DNA from: Rotaria sp. Silwood1
Taxonomy: Eukaryota; Rotifera; Eurotatoria; Philodinida; Philodinidae
Assembly (NCBI GenBank): GCA_905250075.1
Contig: CAJNOP010000010.1
Location: 2,525,773 to 2,589,772, forward strand
Reading direction: 5' to 3'
DNA: 64,000 nucleotides
Shown piece by piece: positions 1 to 13,472 of this stretch (positions are counted from its first letter, which is position 1; each line of letters opens with the position of its first letter). Below the pieces are notes generated by a model. That model was not told the origin of the DNA. It did no database searches and was given only the letters and a program-made list of their open reading frames with translations. Made by a program: the position numbers and the translations under genes.

Positions 1-1
1 T

Positions 2-1821
2 AATGATAATACAATAACAACAGCAGCAGCTAAATTAGCATCAGCTATTGAAAAATTACCTAAATTAGAAATAATTAATCTTGAATCTTCACTTATTCGT
101 ACTAAAGGTGCTATGGCTATTGCTCGTGCTATTGTTTCACATAAAAATCTTCAAGTAGAAAAAGATGTTCTTTTTCTTGTTTTAATAATATAGAATTTTT
201 TTATTCTTAAAGGAATTGTACCTCGGATGTAATGATATGCATACTGATGGTGGTTTTGCAGTTGCACGAGCTGTTAAAAATATGTCATCATTGAAAGTAT
301 TAGATTTAAATGGTGTGTATTTTATCATTGTTGTTGATTCTAATTGATTAATATATTATAGGAAATTGCTTTGGATTTGACGGAATCGATGAAATTCGTA
401 ATGTACTTGAAAATAAGAATTTTATTCATCAAATGACATTTAGGTAAATTTTTATCTTTGTTATAGATTTAGATATACTTGATTTAATCCACCAGTTTCC
501 ATGGAAACTGATGAGAAAAATGAGAGCATTTTTTTTTGAACTCCTGTTTTCTTTCAATATATAAGCATTCGATCGAAAGGATCAAGTAAAGCATGATCTT
601 TAGTCATGTGTAATGATGATATACTTAAAATTACTTTACTTCTAAGATAAAGCTTATCTCTTATTTACTCATTGAATCATATAAAATCTAGAATAAAACG
701 CGATTAATAATTGAAATACGATGCTAAATATCCGAGAATCTTCAACACAATCGTTAATTTTTCTTTTAAATGGATCTGTATTTTATTGTTTTTTTTTGTA
801 TTAGTGATGACGAAGGTAGTGGTGAAGATGAAGAAGATGACGATGAAAGTGAAGGCGACGATGAAGAAGATAGTGTTGAAGATTATCAAGAAGTAGAAGA
901 GGAACACCAAGAAGATGAACCTTCATCGTTTTTTCCCGATACAAATTCTACTCAAAAGCAAGTTGGTTTTCAATTTGGTGTTTCACCATCGATTTCATCA
1001 AAATCCGAAACTGTTAATGGTCTATCCGATAGGATAGCGAAATTTGATTTTACTGCTAGTTCACCATTTAATTTTGGTTTACAATCAATAACTAGCGTAA
1101 TTTACATTATTTCTTTTATTTTTTATTTTTAATAATTTTTACTTATTTTAGACTAAAGATAATAAATGGACAACATTTAATAATATTGATAAAGTTAAAG
1201 AACATTTAAAAGTGAGCAAACAATAAAATATTTAAGAAATACATCGAAAAAATATTGTAAAACATTTTCCTAGAATGATGAACAATCAATTGAACGGGCT
1301 ATAAAATTATTTGAAGATGTATGGAATGATAATTCCCTCTCACAAAATGATAGTTCTTCTATTACTAGTAAAGATTAAATAATTTGTTTATCTACAATTG
1401 AAATTTTCTATATTTTAAGGAAATATTTTAAAAGCATTGACATTTACTAGTACAAGTGAGCGCAATTTTAACGAACGTTTACTTGTTTCATTAGGTTTCA
1501 TTAAAGTAAGAAAGAAAGCATTTATTTTTTGTTTATTGACAAAACTTATCTGATTTTCTATTTAGGATGAACAAACGGGACGTCAACGTCGAACACTAAA
1601 TCAACGTGAAAAAATTTATCAAACACTTATTGATATTAATCAACAATTACCTAAATCAACAAAAAATCTTCTTTCAATATTTCTTCAAAATACTTCGTAT
1701 GTATTTATTCTATCATTTTTTGTTTTATTTAACAAATAATTTTATTTTTAAAAATAGAAATGATCAAAATCAATGTTTATCTGACTTGAAACAAAAATTA
1801 GTAATGGCAATCAAAGGATAA
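2..1821 (+). CDS. RANGAP1: Ran GTPase-activating protein 1 (RanGAP1), 5' end outside the window
   Basis: This is the 3' part of the GTPase-activating protein that makes Ran hydrolyse GTP on the cytoplasmic side of the nuclear pore. Exons read as 2-154, 213-312, 362-443, 805-1096, 1152-1211, 1274-1367, 1420-1505, 1566-1696 and 1758-1821; all junctions are GT-AG and keep phase, giving 353 codons plus stop. The first three exons encode leucine-rich repeats (LEIINLESS, LQELYLGCNDM, LKVLDLNGN). Exon 4 starts with the acidic stretch (SDDEGSGEDEEDDDESEGD) that follows the LRR domain in all RanGAPs, then a linker rich in F and G. The last four exons match the helical C-terminal RanGAP1_C domain of animals. 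The N-terminal LRRs with the catalytic arginine are not visible here. Confidence 0.88.
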
Positions 1822-4800
1822 TATATAATTTTTTTTTTGTATCTGTATACTATGTTTATTTTTTGTTACGAAATTACATAAGATTAGTACAACTAACTGC
1901 TCTTGAATGTTGTTGTGTGGTGAAAACTCGAAATGAGTCATAAACAAGTTTGATATTTAGCGGGATTCGAAACGAGCTCCCTACTCGATCTTCATTTCTT
2001 TTCTCAAAGAAGATTCTTTACGTAGAAAATCCGAAAAAATACAAATTTATGTTGAGTTCTTGTCAAAATCTCTTACATGGATTTTGTATCTTGCAACTGG
2101 TAATAGTCACGAATCTTTATTATCGGAATGTTTGGAATTTTATTTGGCCAATAAATAAAATGAGAGTATTTATTCGGTTCTATGACATTTTTTATCCACA
2201 CACAAGACCAAGTGTATTACTAATTGTATACTAAAATTAGCAGTGTGATTTAATATAGTAACCAGTTTGACTCTTTAAAATTGATCAGCAGGTATTCTAC
2301 TCGTGAGATCTTCTCAAAAATATAAATAAGGGTCTTCCAGAATTTAAAATTAACACGAACTCGTCTTAACCTTTTGAATCATTAAATAATTCGAATTATC
2401 TTTCATGCTGCTTTCTTCAAAACATTAAAATTATTTGATCTTATTCAACTCAAGAGCACAATGATAATAGACTTTTTACAATTTGCTAATAGATGACTTC
2501 AGCCGTGCTTCACACTGCATTTCGTATTTGAATGAAAGTCGACAACCATTTAGGTCTTTTTTATCTACAGTTGTACAGAGAATGCTACGTAGATTGACAT
2601 GATCAATCGATAGACAATATTTCATATGGATAATGCATTTATTATAATGGCCCACTAATAAATGGACGTATGTCATAGTTATTAACATCTTCACAAACCA
2701 GAAAGTCATATTCTCATTGACGATTTCTCTAAAAAAAAACTTGTCGACACAATTGAATAATTTTTAAAAGAAAGAAATTAAATTTTGATTTCTTGCTTTT
2801 CAAATGCACTCGATCGATGTATAGATGAGAGGACAATTCATAGTTATCATCATCTTAGAAAATTCGATATATCATGAAGAATCATTGGCATTTCAAGATA
2901 CACTATTTTTTCTTGAAATTATATTTCAACCAACATGAATCAATTAATTAAGAAAGAATACTAAATGTTATAACAAACTAAAACAAATTGATCTCATTAT
3001 TATTTCAATCTTTTATTAATGATCTACTACTTTATTTATTTTTTCTAATTCTTTCTCAATTTTTATACATTCAATATTTTAAATTAGTTACATTATTTAG
3101 TTTTCTACAAATTGAATATTAACAAAAAAAGACAGTTGATAACAACATGCTGACTTTTATTGAATATTTGATAGTATTAGTTATGTTTTGACTTGTTTCA
3201 TATAACTAAGAAAAGTGCCACTTACTCGTACAACACTATTCTCTTCTCATTGAAAAATACAATATTCAAAAAAAAAAGAACATTTCCTATACCAGTTAAT
3301 TAAAAAGACATTCGCATGCACTAATTAGAGATCAGTACCCATAATTCTATAGAATGCCGATTTGAGATAAAAAACATAAGAATGAAATGCGTGCACATAT
3401 TTAATCACTGAATATCGAAGAAAAAAAAGCTGCCAAATGTAATGATAAGATTTTGGTTAATGCCAATATATCGATAAGAATTTTTACTATTCTTTAAGCT
3501 TTTCTTTCGAGTAATTAACAACAGATAGAATATTTTATTTATGAAAAATATATTAATTTTTTATTCAGATATGAAATATGTCATTAATCAATTGATCTAT
3601 TCAATACACAAAATTTCAAATGTCTAATCAGATCAAACAATACAACTTAAAGTTTCACTACGAGTTTCTGCACAATCAAATGGAAACTTACTGTATGATT
3701 TTCCTTAACCATACAAGATCATATGAAAACCCCATATAATCTTAGATGAATCTTAAATCCATTATTTAGGATAAAATCGTAATGTAAGATTCTTGTATAA
3801 TATTAATATTAGATCTTTTAAGATTTATAAATAATTTTCCAGAGTTTCCTAGTACATTTTATACTAAATTTTGTCCTATTTTTTCGTAGTCAACTGTCGT
3901 AATAGACAGAATACAAGAACGACGCGAAAGAAACTTCGCCCTCTCTATCCTTCTTCACCGTTCGTGAAGAAATATTCATTTTAAAAAACATTTATCTTTT
4001 GTTACTTAAAATACCATTAATTATTACTATTGAAATAAATCCAGATAAGTAAATTAAAATAAATTTTAGCTTCTGTTGAATATGATTGTTAAGATGATCT
4101 GCAATAAAAGAAATAATAATAATAAAGACTTCCAATGAAAGAAAAAAATACTTCTATTTAATTGAATCTGTAAACTCATCTGTCATATGATTTCTAAACA
4201 GATAAATACCACTATATTAGGAGATGTATTTTCACTTATCAAAGGCGTAGCATTTAAATTAGAACTTATTTAATTGCATAAAACTATAGTTATAGAAAAT
4301 ATTTGCACAAAACAAACTTAAAATGATGCTCCTATAATATTATATTAGATTTTACAAGGTTTCATGAGATCCTAAAATATGAATCTTACGGTATTCGGTT
4401 GCCTATAAGATCATATAGAAGGTTTGCAAGAGTTTTTCATTTGAGTAAAAAACTTCTATAAAACATTAGATTCATTAAAAAGGTCAGTTTTAAAATAGTT
4501 TGTTCAACTCTTACCTCTCGATTTAATATTGTCTTACATTTGATTCTAATAGACATAAAAGTTCGTTTCTATGGATATTTTTTATTCAATAGTAAAAATA
4601 ATGTCTTGTTGACAGACTTTTCTTTTGTACGTAATAAGAAATGAATAAAAAAACAATTGCTTATTCTCAAGAAGTCAATGCTCAAACAATGTCTTTCTTT
4701 TTACAGATAATAATTTACGAAATATCAAACAGCTCATAAAGAATATGTTTGTATGACGAATTGAAGATGAATATGATCAAAAAAAAAAAGTAGCAGAGAA

Positions 4801-5740
4801 ACATTTAAAAAACGTATCGAATTGCATTCAATAGTTCATCGCAATAGAAAAAGTTTTATTTGAGATTTGAACCAATAAGCAACATATTTATTTTTCATCC
4901 GGAAATCTAAGTAAATACTTACTTGAGTGATGATTTTTCAATAAAAATGTATGATTTAACTATTTAAATAATGTTCATATACGATTTTCTTTTTGCTTAT
5001 TCTTTTAATAGAAATTTTGTATCATTGTCAATGTCAAAGGTCATTTGATTTTTATTTTAGTTTCTATTAATAAATCCTTCAATAAATTTGTATCATTAAA
5101 AATAAAAATAAATCTTCTTTTTCTTAATGTCAGACTTTAACAATTTGAGTTTTATATTGAATATTCTCCGAGGTTGTTTATCATGACAATATTTGAATGA
5201 AATTTGTTTGCTATGAAATATACGTGATATTTTTTTCTATATTCAGAATTACAAGGACAATTTATTTTTTATATTTGTCATTATAAAATCAACAAAGAAA
5301 CCCTCAATATTTTATGAAAATATTCATATTAAGTAAGAAATGTATAATAAACAATGTTTGTTTTGTGTAAAATTCTATCATACAGATGCAGTATTGAATG
5401 TTATTTTTAGAAGAGCAGAAAACAATCTCAGAATAAACTTAATTGCTTTGGAACTTATCCTTTTTTTGTTCTATCCTTCTTCATCTATTACAGTATTTGC
5501 TGAATTTTTTTTTTCTTTTTCTCGTATTATTCTTCGTCAACCTTGTTTTTACGTCGCTTCTTTTGTAGCGTACATAAGAGTGAGTTTAAAAAAAACGAGA
5601 CAGAAGAACTATACTCATTCGCCTACTTCATTGAATAAAAAATAAATAAAAACGGAACAAAAAACCAAAGTTGTACAGAAAAAAAAAGACCACATTCATA
5701 TTGTTTCTTCATTATTAACAGCAAAGAAACCTATTGAAAT
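1822..5740. other. Intergenic region, no convincing gene
   Basis: About 3.9 kb of AT-rich sequence lies between RanGAP1 and phospholipase C. Open frames such as 1950-2234 (+), 2476-2709 (-) and 5340-5645 (+) show no recognisable motif, splice context or conserved pattern, so they are not called. The end of the region (about 5650-5740) is probably the 5' UTR and promoter of the phospholipase gene. Nothing else is recognised. Confidence 0.5.
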
Positions 5741-8700
5741 ATGGATGAAACACAATGGAAAAGGTTTGAATATAATATAAAATTTTTGAATTAAGCTAAC
5801 TTTTTTTAAAAATTTCATTATTAGAATAATGGATAATGATCCATCGAATATAATTTCCACTCAACAAACAAATATTGTTAATATTATGAAACGTCGAACA
5901 ACATTTATTAAACATAAACCAAATGGACGTACATATTCACGTTTATATTATTTAGTTTTATCTGAAGATGCTATACATTATTTTAGTTCGAAACATAAAT
6001 CAAAACGTCAAGCATGTATGATTAAAGATATTGATCAAATTCGTCCAGGGTTGACAACAAGTGTTTGGAAAAAATGTTTAGCCAAAAGAGTAATTACAGA
6101 TGATAAAGCAAATTTAGCCTTTTCAATTCTTTATAATAATAATCGTCAATCACTTGATTTACTTGCTGAAACTGAAGATATTCGTTCACAATGGATACAA
6201 GGTTTAGAATTTTTAATAACTCGTTATCAATCACATATGCGTACACACCGTGAAATAACTGATAAATGGATCTGGCATCTATTTTCGCAAGCTGATTATG
6301 ATGAATCAGGACAACTAAGTCGTACTGAAGTTCAACGTCTTTTATCTACACTTAATATTCAATTAAATGATAATGAAATTGATCTATATTTTGATCAAGC
6401 TAATATACGTGCAGGAGATAATCAACAATTATCACATTTAGATAAAAATGAATTTTTAGTCTTTTATAAATATGTATCACAACGACCAGAATTGTTAAAA
6501 ATTATTTGCCAGTAAGTATTTGCATAGAACTAAAACGGTAAAACACAAGAGATTCCATTCGATATTTGTTAAACAGATTCTCTACAGTGTATATGTGAAA
6601 ACACTCAAGTTGGTGTTCCTCACTATTAAAAAAATGTTCGATTTTCTGACATTATAGAATATTAGAAGATAGAACACCTGCTAAATGAAATACTATTCGA
6701 TTTATTTTGATGCAAAATATAATTCATAAAAAATATATTTAAATATTTTGATTGAATAATTGATTAACTCATGAAAAACATAGTGCTTTCAGCAATAAAG
6801 GTGAGTACCAAGAGTTTCACGTTCCATTATTTGAAGTAATGATCTGTTTAAAAATTAATCGACTGTTTGAAAATCACAAATTAATGACTGGTTCTCTCCT
6901 TGACTTTTTACAAAAAAAAACCCAGACATTTTGTCTCTATTTTTTATACTGATAATATTATCGAATAAATTTGCAAAATTTAGATTTAATGGTAGTAATA
7001 ATGAAAAAATGGCAGAAACTCTATCTGAATATACTATTATCCATAAATTACCTAATATATTATTTAATCATGCTACACATAATAATTCTCATTCATTAAA
7101 TCTTCGAAAGGCAAAAGCTTCGAAAAATAAAAATCTTACATCAAGTTTTCGTCGACGTTCAGCATCTATAACACCTGATACTTCGACATCGTCACATGGA
7201 GCTAGAAGAAAGAATTTTTTAACAATTGAACAATTAAAACATTTTCTACAAAAAGAAGAACATATGAAAGCTTTATCAATTGAAGATTGTTCAAGATTAA
7301 TTGCTCGATTTGAACCATCAAATGAAGGACGTCAATGTGAAGAAATAGGTGTTGATGGTTTTCGTTTACTTTTACTTCATGATGAATTCTGTATTATGAA
7401 TCCAGATAAAATTCATCGTATATACCATGACATGACACGACCAATTACTGATTATTTTATTGCAACATCTCATAATACGTGAGCAAACAAAAACAAACCA
7501 AATTATATTTGACCAAATATTTCACCTTTTTTTCTCGCTAATAGTTATATTCAAGATAATCAAATTTATGGTGATTGTACGGCTGAAACTTATATACATG
7601 CATTAAGCACTGGTTGTCGAGCAGTTGAAAGTAAACGATTGTTTTTTTTGTTGTTATCTTATTCAATAGATTTTTTTAATAATTAGTCGACTGTTATGAT
7701 GGTGATGATATGGAACCAATTGTTTATCATAAAAATACATTAACTACACCAATTAAACTTCAAGAAATTTTAATTGCTATTGAAACACAAGCATTTGCAG
7801 TTTCACCGTAGGTTTATGGAAGTTAATTCTAGAAATAAATTTGCGTTTTTTTTTTTCTTTTAAATTAGTTATCCATTATTTATAAATATTGAAAATCATT
7901 GTTCATATCAACAACAAGGTGTTATAGCGTGTCTTCTAAAAGATATTTTTAAAGGTAAACAAAAAAACCATGTTTGCTTCTTCTTCTTATTATTATTATT
8001 GTATTCATAAATGGATTTTTCATTTATAATAGATCATTTATTAACTAAACCATTGATAGAAGATTTCCAAACATTACCATCACCTGAACAATTAAAATAT
8101 AAAGTTCTAATTAGAGTAATAATGATAAAATTTCTTTTTTTGTCATTTGATTCTATATATATTTGAATAAAATAGAGTCGTTATCATTTAAAAGGAAAAA
8201 CAGCAACTAATACAAAATTGAATCGAATCAGTAATGATATTGAACTCAATTCTAATGTAATATACTCATCTGTTTATTTTGGTTTAATCTTTTATTAAAT
8301 TTTTAGGATTATCATCCTGATTTAACCAGTTTATTAATTTATTGTCAAAATGTTTCATTTACTAATATATCAAATATTTTATCTACTCGTATATAATTCA
8401 TCTTTTCAAAAAAAAAAAAATATATTCGTTAAATTTTTCTTATATTTTATAGAAAAATGTCATCATTCTCTATCATTAAAAGAATCAGTAGCTGATGATT
8501 TAATTGGTACAGAATCACCACATCATCTCGATCTTATTAAATTAACTCAACATCATTTAGTGCGTGTTTATCCGGGAGCAATAAGACAGGATTCAAGTAA
8601 TTTACATCCATTATTTTATTGGACTTATGGTAGGAAAACGATTCTTTTTATTCTTTTAATCAATATAGAAACGAAATTTATGTGATTTCATCTAGGAATT

Positions 8701-9252
8701 CAAATGGTTGCACTTAATTATCAAGCAAATGATGAATCGATGTGTCTTCAACATGGATTTTTTAGTGATAATGGTGGATGTGGGTATCTTTTAAAACCAC
8801 CATGTTTATTAGGAAATGATCCATCATATGATCCAAAAGAAAAATTTTATGAAAAAGGAAAACGTTTACATATTCATCTTATTAGTGGACAACATTTACC
8901 AAAAGAAAATAATGAAATTGATCATCCTGATATCGCGGATCCATTTGTTAGAGTTTGTACGTATGGTATTGTATGTGATTATACAGAACATCGTACACCA
9001 TCAATACGTAATAATGGTTTAAACCCAATATGGGATCATAAAATAACAGCAGAGATTTATTGTCCAGAATTGTGTCTTGTCATTTTTCAAGTACGTGATC
9101 ATGATCGTTATAGACGTTCATCATTAATTGGACAAGCTTGCATACCATTTAATGCACTTCAATTAGGTTATAGACATATTAAATTAAAAGCAAAAAATGG
9201 AGATTATATTCATGGAACAATATTTGTACATGTTAAAATTGATGATATCTGA
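5741..9252 (+). CDS. Phosphoinositide-specific phospholipase C, delta-like
   Basis: Hydrolyses phosphatidylinositol 4,5-bisphosphate to IP3 and diacylglycerol at the plasma membrane. Eleven exons: 5741-5763, 5825-6511, 6984-7478, 7545-7630, 7687-7807, 7869-7954, 8033-8115, 8176-8256, 8307-8388, 8453-8629, 8696-9252, giving 825 aa. Domains in order: PH (about 28-140), EF hands (150-380, with a basic, serine-rich insert), X domain from about 385, Y domain (about 585-695, with the NGGCGYLLKP signature) and C2 (about 698-820). The catalytic set is present: first His and Asn in TSHNT, Glu and Asp in VEIDCYDG, second His in IVYHKN, Glu in IENHCS. The X/Y linker is short. The start in the 23-nt first exon is chosen because its 61-bp intron joins in phase; ATG 5829 is the alternative. 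An X/Y/C2 enzyme without SH2/SH3 or C-terminal extension fits the delta class. Confidence 0.92.
6609..6679. repeat. Short palindromic repeat, copy 1 (in a phospholipase C intron)
   Basis: A stretch of about 71 bp that begins with GTTGGTGTTCCTCACTAT and ends with GAACACCT. It resembles the element at 39590-39661 along its whole length, by eye roughly 80% identical. Its ends are an imperfect inverted repeat (GGTGTTC / GAACACC), and an inner imperfect palindrome surrounds TATAG. It sits inside the 472-bp intron 6512-6983. No coding potential. It looks like a tiny non-autonomous mobile element or its relic. Confidence 0.6.
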
Positions 9253-12200
9253 ACTTGATCTGTTTTTTCTTTTTCTTTTTTTTTTAATAGATAGTCAGAT
9301 ATATTTAACTAGTTATCTATTTCTCATTATTTTGCATCACTTCCAGTATTGTTTTAGATCGATCGCAAGAACGTCCCTATCACTTCTATCTCTTGAATAA
9401 GATATGTAGTTCCGTACGAAGAAATGACCTTTAATTGTTGAAAATCATTTTTATTGATTAACCCAAAGCAAGAAAAAAAGTTTTCGTAATAAGTAATGTC
9501 TAAGCTCATTATATATGGGAGATATTGTTATAATCGTAATTAAAATTCTTGTTGAAGCATTGTAAAAAAAAAAGTGAAATCAAGTAAAATTTGATACGAT
9601 ATGTGTCTTATTGATCGTGAAATTAAAAACACAACTTTGTATTCATCGAGTCAAATGTTGATCTATGAGTAGAACTGTTTATATATCATTGATATCACTA
9701 ATTCAATAGAATCTTATTGGAACAATTAATAAAGCCTGTATATGAGTAATACAGCTCATAGGATTAGATACAGGTGTGAATATGAATGATAAGAAGGTCC
9801 TAATACTCAGCCACATCCACCAGCATCCACAGTCAAATCTACGTCCACGACTGCACGCAGAGCCCACTCTAGTCAATTGTCATACTTGGATTGTCAGCAT
9901 GTGACACAATTACCGCTTTTTATTACTCATAAGTGTTGAGTTTTAATGTGTAGTCGCTGTATTTTCTACTGTCAATATTTTGTGTGTATCTACTGAGCAG
10001 TACTTTCACTAGAATAGCGATACTTATACGAAAAATTCAACTGAGTTTTAGTTACAAATCTTTCTGAATATGTTACAAAATTGTATAAACTATGCATTCA
10101 CTGCTCAGTTTCGCAAATCTTAGAGGATTCATTTGTTGAAGCGCTTTTTTCCGATCGATGAATGAAATTATTAATTAAATAACAATTTATTGTTGGTTAA
10201 TCGATCATCACAAATAAAATAATATAATCACTTTCTTGTACTAAGTAGGATTCATAACTATTTAACATTGGTTTTCTCACAAAACCCGTTGGACTCAGTA
10301 CGATTTTCTTCATATTGGCATTTGTATTTACAGATGACAATATTGCTGGACCTTTTCTAACTTGTGTCTATTTATGCGGATCAATAAAGCATGATATTTT
10401 CAAAAGATAGACAGTTAATTTCGTAGGAGCACATTCTTCATTGTATATCTGTGCTTTTTTGTTCATGTTCTTCACCTATGCGTCTTTTTCTTCCTTAGGA
10501 TCCCGAGTTTCTATGAGAGAATAATGTACGTTGATATTCCCACAAGCCAGCGCATTCAAGTGGCATGTTGAAATTTTATTGTTATAGAGAAACATTGTTA
10601 AAAAGCTACTTATGGAAGATTTTCTTCATGACAATGATACGTTCTATCGATTAGACAAGAACTTTTGGTGTCATAAAAATTGCTCGAACTCAAATATAAA
10701 GGGTTGCTAGAGAAATTTTCGTTTTAAAGAAAAGCTTTATTTTCACTAGCTATTACATTTAGAGTAATCGATGAATATTTTTCGTTATGAGCCGTTTCAC
10801 ATAAGTCATAGTCGACTTCAATAGATGCTGTTCAATAGATCGTCACTGATATGCCTACTGTTTATATGTGTTGCAGGAGCAAGAATTAAATGAATTTCTA
10901 CGTAAACTGTTCAACAAAATATTATTTCGCTCCTGAGCTATTGAAATTTTTCTGATGTTGCTAACATCAGAAAAGCACATTTTTTCGGACAGTTATAGTT
11001 CATCAAGAATAAATCTGTATGTTGAAATTTTCAGTATGAGTATATTCGAGGTTCGGATACTTATCATAAATGACTAAGCTCAAATCGATGAACCAACCAA
11101 TACTAACAATGTACATGAAAAAATTATCATTTCTCAGTGTTCTGTGTATATCACATTAAACCGTTGAAATTTTCGCCAATGAGAGATTTCATTGACTACT
11201 CATTCTGGTAAAACTTTCAACTTTGTAGATAGCTTTCCTTGCTCAGGCGTTCTTTGTCCAAATCATGATTGTGCTCAAAACCACGATTTTTAGAAAGGAT
11301 TGATCTACAAGGAAGTCTGATCTATGGAAGTAAGAGTTGCATGGTTTTATATTGCATCTTGAGCACTGCAAAGTTCTACAAGAATTGACCTGCGACGCCG
11401 TAGAATAATCTGCGAATCCTTGTCAAAAGAAGTTCCAAAACGGCTCCTTCTTTCATGTTCAACATACACAAGTTGTTCAGAAATCAACGGAAAAGTATCG
11501 ACATATGAAGTCACTCTTTGATTAGTATAAGTTAAGACTTGATCTTCTATTAGTTAGCACATATTACTTTTTGAAAATAACAGTATGTACTGATTGGTAG
11601 AAGACGAAATTTTGATTTATATTGGACAATACATTGTTTTATATGTAGAAATTTCTCCGTTAATTTCTGAAAGATCTGTGTATATTAAGCATGAAAAGAA
11701 GACGTGTTGGAACTTCTGTTTTGATAAAGCTTTGCAGATTATTCTACGACTTCTTACATCGATGCTTGAAGAACTTTGTTGTAGTTAGTGTTTCAGCATG
11801 TAGTTCTTGCTTTTTCATGTTGGTGAAATGACGACTGTGCCAAATCAATCTATCACTAATTATTACCCTCGAGATCTATCATACAATCTTTTATGTATGC
11901 AAAAATCTGATGCAGCATTATGTAGAACATTCAAAAATGTATACCAACCATTTAAAACTATTAAGAAAGATTTTAGAATATGTTAGAGCGGTCTAAGTCA
12001 ACTTGTTGTTAATGCTATTCAACGTAATTTTCTGTTGTTAAAGAATTATGCAACAAGAGTCCTGTGCTGTTTGTCTTCGGTCGTTAGCGGAGAATTTATG
12101 CTGAATGATTTTTAATATCAGTTGTTAAACTCTGTAAGCAACAACTTCCACTCGCTGTTTTTCTTCAAAAAATATATATGAGTTCCACAAATTTGACTAT

Positions 12201-12626
12201 GAGTGAAAAGATTTGGAAAACAATTATTTGAACGGTTACATCTCCTGAAAATCTTTTCCTTCAGAAGTAATCATCAAGACTATATAACATAAACTGAATG
12301 TATAGTTTTAAAAAAATCGGTTGTTGCCATAAACAACACAGATATAATAATATCTCTTTCAATTTATTAGTATATTATATTACATGATGAAAAGCAGGTG
12401 TTAGTTTTAATAGATTCAAAGTGTTCTTTCTTTAAACTTAAAAACAGAATCAATTCAAGTTTCGAATATAAGTTAGTAAATTGATTTTATATTGACTTTT
12501 ATCATCAAATCAAGAAAAGAATTTTTAGTTGCAGACCAAGAACAAAATGTTACTTTCTTCATATAAGCTTGATTATATCTATTCATATAATTTTGTTTCA
12601 TAGTTTATTTTTCTTTTTTTCTTTTA
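9253..12626. other. Intergenic region containing a foldback element
   Basis: About 3.4 kb without a recognisable gene. It contains the long foldback described separately (11331-11811) and a small perfect hairpin at 10948-10974 (12-bp arms TTTTCTGATGTT / AACATCAGAAAA, 3-nt loop). The open frame at 11594-11788 lies inside the foldback and is not considered coding. Confidence 0.5.
11331..11811. repeat. Long inverted repeat (foldback element), arms about 235 bp, loop about 15 nt
   Basis: The left arm (about 11331-11567) is matched in reverse complement by the right arm (about 11583-11811). Anchors visible by eye are GTAGAATAATCTGC at 11400-11413 against GCAGATTATTCTAC at 11734-11747 (14/14), TTCAGAAAT(C/T)AACGGA, TTCATG(T/C)T(C/T)AA(C/T)ATACACA, and the inner pair around TCTTCTA and its complement near 11542 and 11600. 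Arms differ by scattered substitutions and small indels. The spacer is TTTTTGAAAATAACA. No protein is encoded. It may be a foldback/MITE-type mobile element or a source of hairpin RNA. Confidence 0.7.
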
Positions 12627-13472
12627 TCATTGAACATCATCACTATTTCTACCAGTATTTGGTGTCACCGATGTAAAAAAAACAAGTATAACAAAGCCTT
12701 TTCCTATCACATATGTAAAACGTACAAGTACAATAGTAAGTAAAAATTTACAAACAAATAATAATGTTAAACCAAACTTAATATAATACCCAATAAGAAA
12801 TACAACAAATAGAAATATCCATAAAATCAATGATTGTACAGCAAGAAGAAGTGGTAAAAATTTAAAGATAATAAACAATGGTAATTGACTATTAAATACT
12901 AAGTCAATCCATGAATCAATATTTCCAACTTCACTCAATGCATACAATGGTATAGCAAAACCAATCCATGAACAAATAAAAACTCCTAATAAACCAAAAC
13001 GTACAGTTATAAGAATTACAAATTTAATACATGTTAAAATAATAAAGAATAAAAGAAAAATAAATGTTCCTGGTGCTGTTAAATACATATATATAGCTGA
13101 AATCATTTTCATATATATAAACGCTAATAATCGTATAGGTAATGAAAGTATTGGTAATGGTGATGCTGCAATATGACCATAGCGTATAAATGTAACTAAA
13201 ATTTCAACTAATGTTAATAACCAACACATACATGGTACAACAAAAAATAAAGCAAGTAATATTAAAATAAATATATAAAACCAATTATAATTTGTTTTAT
13301 AATGACGTAATGATTTTTGACGTTGTCGATGTTTTAAATATGATATTAAAATTGTTAGAAAAAGAATAATTGTTATAATACCAAGATAATTCCATATATT
13401 ACTTGAATTACAAAATGAATAATCGAGTACGATTTTTGAATGCGTATTTTTTATTGAATTTCCTGAAGTCAT
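12627..13472 (-). CDS. Multi-pass membrane protein of unknown function
   Basis: A single 846-bp frame begins with ATG at 13472 and encodes 281 aa. It is extremely hydrophobic: about six or more membrane segments can be seen, e.g. around residues 30-48 (LGIITIILFLTILISYL), 65-95, 105-150, 150-180, 195-225 and 230-270. A short basic loop (KHRQRQKSLRHYK) follows the first segment, and the tail is polar (TPNTGRNSDDVQ). No family was recognised. It has no introns, unlike most genes here. Two further hydrophobic reading frames lie just upstream on the same strand (13700-14461), and the first segment of the 14276-14461 frame has a similar hydrophobic-then-basic layout, so this may be a small local family, partly decayed. 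Confidence 0.65.
   Translation of the reverse strand: MTSGNSIKNTHSKIVLDYSFCNSSNIWNYLGIITIILFLTILISYLKHRQRQKSLRHYKTNYNWFYIFILILLALFFVVPCMCWLLTLVEILVTFIRYGHIAASPLPILSLPIRLLAFIYMKMISAIYMYLTAPGTFIFLLFFIILTCIKFVILITVRFGLLGVFICSWIGFAIPLYALSEVGNIDSWIDLVFNSQLPLFIIFKFLPLLLAVQSLILWIFLFVVFLIGYYIKFGLTLLFVCKFLLTIVLVRFTYVIGKGFVILVFFTSVTPNTGRNSDDVQ

Noticed and set aside
1950-2709. Two open frames (1950-2234 plus, 2476-2709 minus) downstream of RanGAP1
   Set aside because: No family pattern, no introns or partners, and composition typical of non-coding sequence here.
6780-6800. Possible 8-nt exon between CAG and GTGAGT in the phospholipase C intron
   Set aside because: Including it breaks the reading frame into the next exon.
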